From: an uncultured Clostridia bacterium
GTDB lineage: Bacteria; Bacillota; Clostridia; Lachnospirales; CAG-274
Reading direction: 5' to 3'
DNA: 64,000 nt
Assembly (NCBI GenBank): GCA_947630475.1
Contig: CANRHR010000005.1
Coordinates: forward strand, 62,001-126,000
Shown here in pieces: positions 62,575 through 64,000 of this stretch. A program made the translations under genes and the position numbers. Below the pieces are notes generated by a model, which was not told the DNA's origin, made no database searches, and saw only the letters and a program-made list of their open reading frames with translations. Within the stretch, counting starts at the first letter, position 1. Every line of letters begins with the position of its first letter.

Positions 62575-63704
62575 TTAAAAAAACTGAAGCATATTCATGT
62601 TCTTTTGCTTAAGCGTCATTGATGGATGCACATATTTATTTAAAGTTATATTAACATTGGAATGTCCGAGTATTTCGCTTAAGCTCTTTATGTCAAATCC
62701 CAGCTCAACACAACGTGTGGCAAAAGTATGACGAAGAGTGTGGAAATTTACATTATCGATTTTGCAAATTTGCAAAACGGTTTTAAATTTGTTTTGCATT
62801 GTACGAGGTTCCAAATATTTATCTTCCTCTCCGGTCAGCAAAAAAGTATTGTCGCAGTGTTCCATATTAATCAAAAGGCTGTATATATTATCCGGTATTG
62901 GGATTTTTCTGTCAGAACTTAAGCTTTTGGGCTTGGTAATTATAACTTTTGTTTTAACGGTTCCGTTTTCGTCCGTTTGAAGTCTTTGCATTGTTTTGTT
63001 AACAGAAACAATATGTTCATCAAAAGATATATCACACCATTTTAAGGCGCACAGTTCTCCTATTCTCAGTCCTAAATACATTGACATAAGTATTCCTAAA
63101 TTGCAGGGGGTTAAGTTATTGATTAAATAATTATTAAGTTTTTTCTGCTCCGAAATTGTAAGTATTTTTATAGGCGCAAAATTTTGTTTTACACCCAGGC
63201 GTTTAAAATAGTCCATATTGATTTTAAGCTGTTTATCGGCATACTCAAAAATTCTTTTTAAAACTGAAATTATGGAAGATATGGTATTTGAGGAAAGACC
63301 TTCGTTTTTAATGCCGCCATCCGCCAATAAACTTAATGCTAAGTCATATATATCTTCATCTGTAATATCATTTATTGGCTTTCCTTTGAATTTTGGGATA
63401 AGATATGATTTAATTATATTTTTATATTTAACAATGCTTGATTTTTTTAATCGGGATTTTGATAAGTTAAGCCATTCTTCTGCTATAATTTCAAAATTAT
63501 CTTGTTTTTTTTTGATGAATCTTTTTTTGATAAATCCTTTGCTTTAAAATTATTAAAAGCTTCTGAGAGTTTTTCTTTTGTTTCTTTATAAGATTTTCCG
63601 TATACATAACCATATCTTATTTTGTTGTTATTCCTTTCTTTTATGTAGCGACCCTCCCATCTGCTGTCTTTTCTTTTATAAATATTTTCACCTCTTTTGG
63701 ACAT
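62575..63704 (-). pseudogene. Phage/ICE-type tyrosine integrase, frameshifted
   Basis: The catalytic domain (frame ending at 62575) has Arg in MYLGLRIGELCALKW, HTLRHTFATRC, and LGHSNVNITLNKYVHP with the nucleophile Tyr. The N-terminal part (SKRGENIYKRKDSRWEGRY, an arm-type DNA-binding domain of the Tn916/phage integrase kind) starts at ATG 63704 behind AAAGGAGA but in another frame. The core-binding region (EWLNLSKSRLKKSSIVKYKN) continues the catalytic frame up to a run of nine A (63513-63505), where a -1 shift would join the halves into a normal ~375-residue integrase. It is either a recent loss-of-function, a slippage-dependent gene or a sequencing error. The first 63327 Met is internal. 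Confidence 0.75.
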
Positions 63705-63948
63705 AAATAATCTCCTTTCTGTTTATTTTTTTGACGGCGATAAAATCCATTTTGAAATTTTATCACTATTTTAATTATATAAAAAAAGAAAAATTTATAC
63801 AAAATAACTAAAATTTGCGGCGAGATTGCGTGCTTTATTGACATAAGATTTCATTGCTGATATACTAAAATAGTTGTAAGTATTTGTTTTTTTGATTTAG
63901 CAGAATTATTTAATGTGCGAAAATTTTGTTTTCGAGGAGGAGTAATCA
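63705..63948. other. Intergenic region upstream of the integrase
   Basis: About 240 AT-rich bases between the divergent integrase and the last partial gene. They presumably hold both promoters and possibly an attachment site; I cannot define either. A small hairpin CGAAAA-TTTTG-TTTTCG lies near 63916. Confidence 0.4.
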
Positions 63949-64000
63949 TGGAGAATGATAACAATAATGGGACAGTGACTACAGTGAATGATAACGGAGG
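63949..64000 (+). CDS. Start of an unidentified gene (runs off the window)
   Basis: ATG 63949 follows GAGGAGGAG by 7 bases. The 17 visible codons read MENDNNNGTVTTVNDNG, an Asn/Asp/Thr-rich opening with no recognisable domain. Partial at the 3' end. Confidence 0.5.

Noticed and set aside
62481..63940. TGCGAAAA near both ends of the integrase region as attachment sites
   Set aside because: The match is only about 8 bases and one occurrence is part of a perfect hairpin; not enough to call attL/attR.

Overview
The window is AT-rich, densely coded chromosomal DNA from an anaerobic, spore-forming, motile member of the Clostridia (Lachnospirales-like). The evidence is dipicolinate synthase A/B and a SpoIVFA/SpoIVFB-like pair (endospores), flagellin with CsrA (motility), surface proteins with S-layer homology (SLH) domains, a TPP-riboswitch-controlled thiC, and AAGGAGG-type ribosome binding sites throughout. 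No species can be named from sequence alone.

Layout. 1-7.4 kb: end of a DUF421 protein, deoC, a secreted SGNH esterase with SLH-like repeats, a DUF503 protein, a gyrase/topoisomerase IV-like B-A pair and a small P-loop protein. 7.5-10 kb: polysaccharide deacetylase, secG, two tRNA-Pro genes and a small CxxC protein, with repeat elements between them. 10-20 kb: a 1071-residue FliK/DUF6240-like protein, a 40-residue ORF and a 2180-residue SLH-anchored M60 metallopeptidase. 20-32 kb: heterodimeric ABC exporter, SpoIVFB-like M50 protease, a SpoIVFA-like M23 protein split by a -1 frameshift, a chemoreceptor with a solute-binding lipoprotein, and glgB. 32-45 kb: M16 protease, hemolysin III-like protein, sugar nucleotidyltransferase, carbon-nitrogen hydrolase, RNase R, SbcCD, a ZnuA-like lipoprotein and thiC. 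45-52.5 kb: a cluster of related secreted proteins, flagellin, csrA and an invertible recombinase cassette. 52.7-62 kb: tsaD with an ECF sigma/anti-sigma operon, tRNA-Thr, argR-recN, dpaAB and transketolase. 62.5-64 kb: a frameshifted integrase and the start of another gene.

The most striking system is at 51587-52443. A small FimB/FimE-sized tyrosine recombinase gene is enclosed by perfect 33-bp inverted repeats. Each repeat has the architecture of a tyrosine-recombinase crossover site, with 11-bp arms and an 8-bp spacer. Inside the segment, between the recombinase terminator and one repeat, lies a near-consensus flagellar sigma-28 promoter pointing out at csrA-flagellin and the surface-protein cluster behind them. 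Inversion would turn that promoter away, so this looks like a self-contained ON/OFF flagellar and surface phase switch. The flagellin leader also carries a GGA-loop hairpin and a GGA in the Shine-Dalgarno, the arrangement expected for CsrA control.

A second notable system is a ~185-bp non-coding element in six full or degraded copies. It has short terminal inverted repeats and internal stems that vary with base pairing kept. Intact copies are flanked by 21-29 bp direct duplications of a palindromic target (terminator hairpins or a promoter-like AT palindrome). A second dispersed repeat family (~40-110 bp) appears about six times and forms the C-terminus of TsaD. All function calls come from motif recognition by eye; no database search was run.
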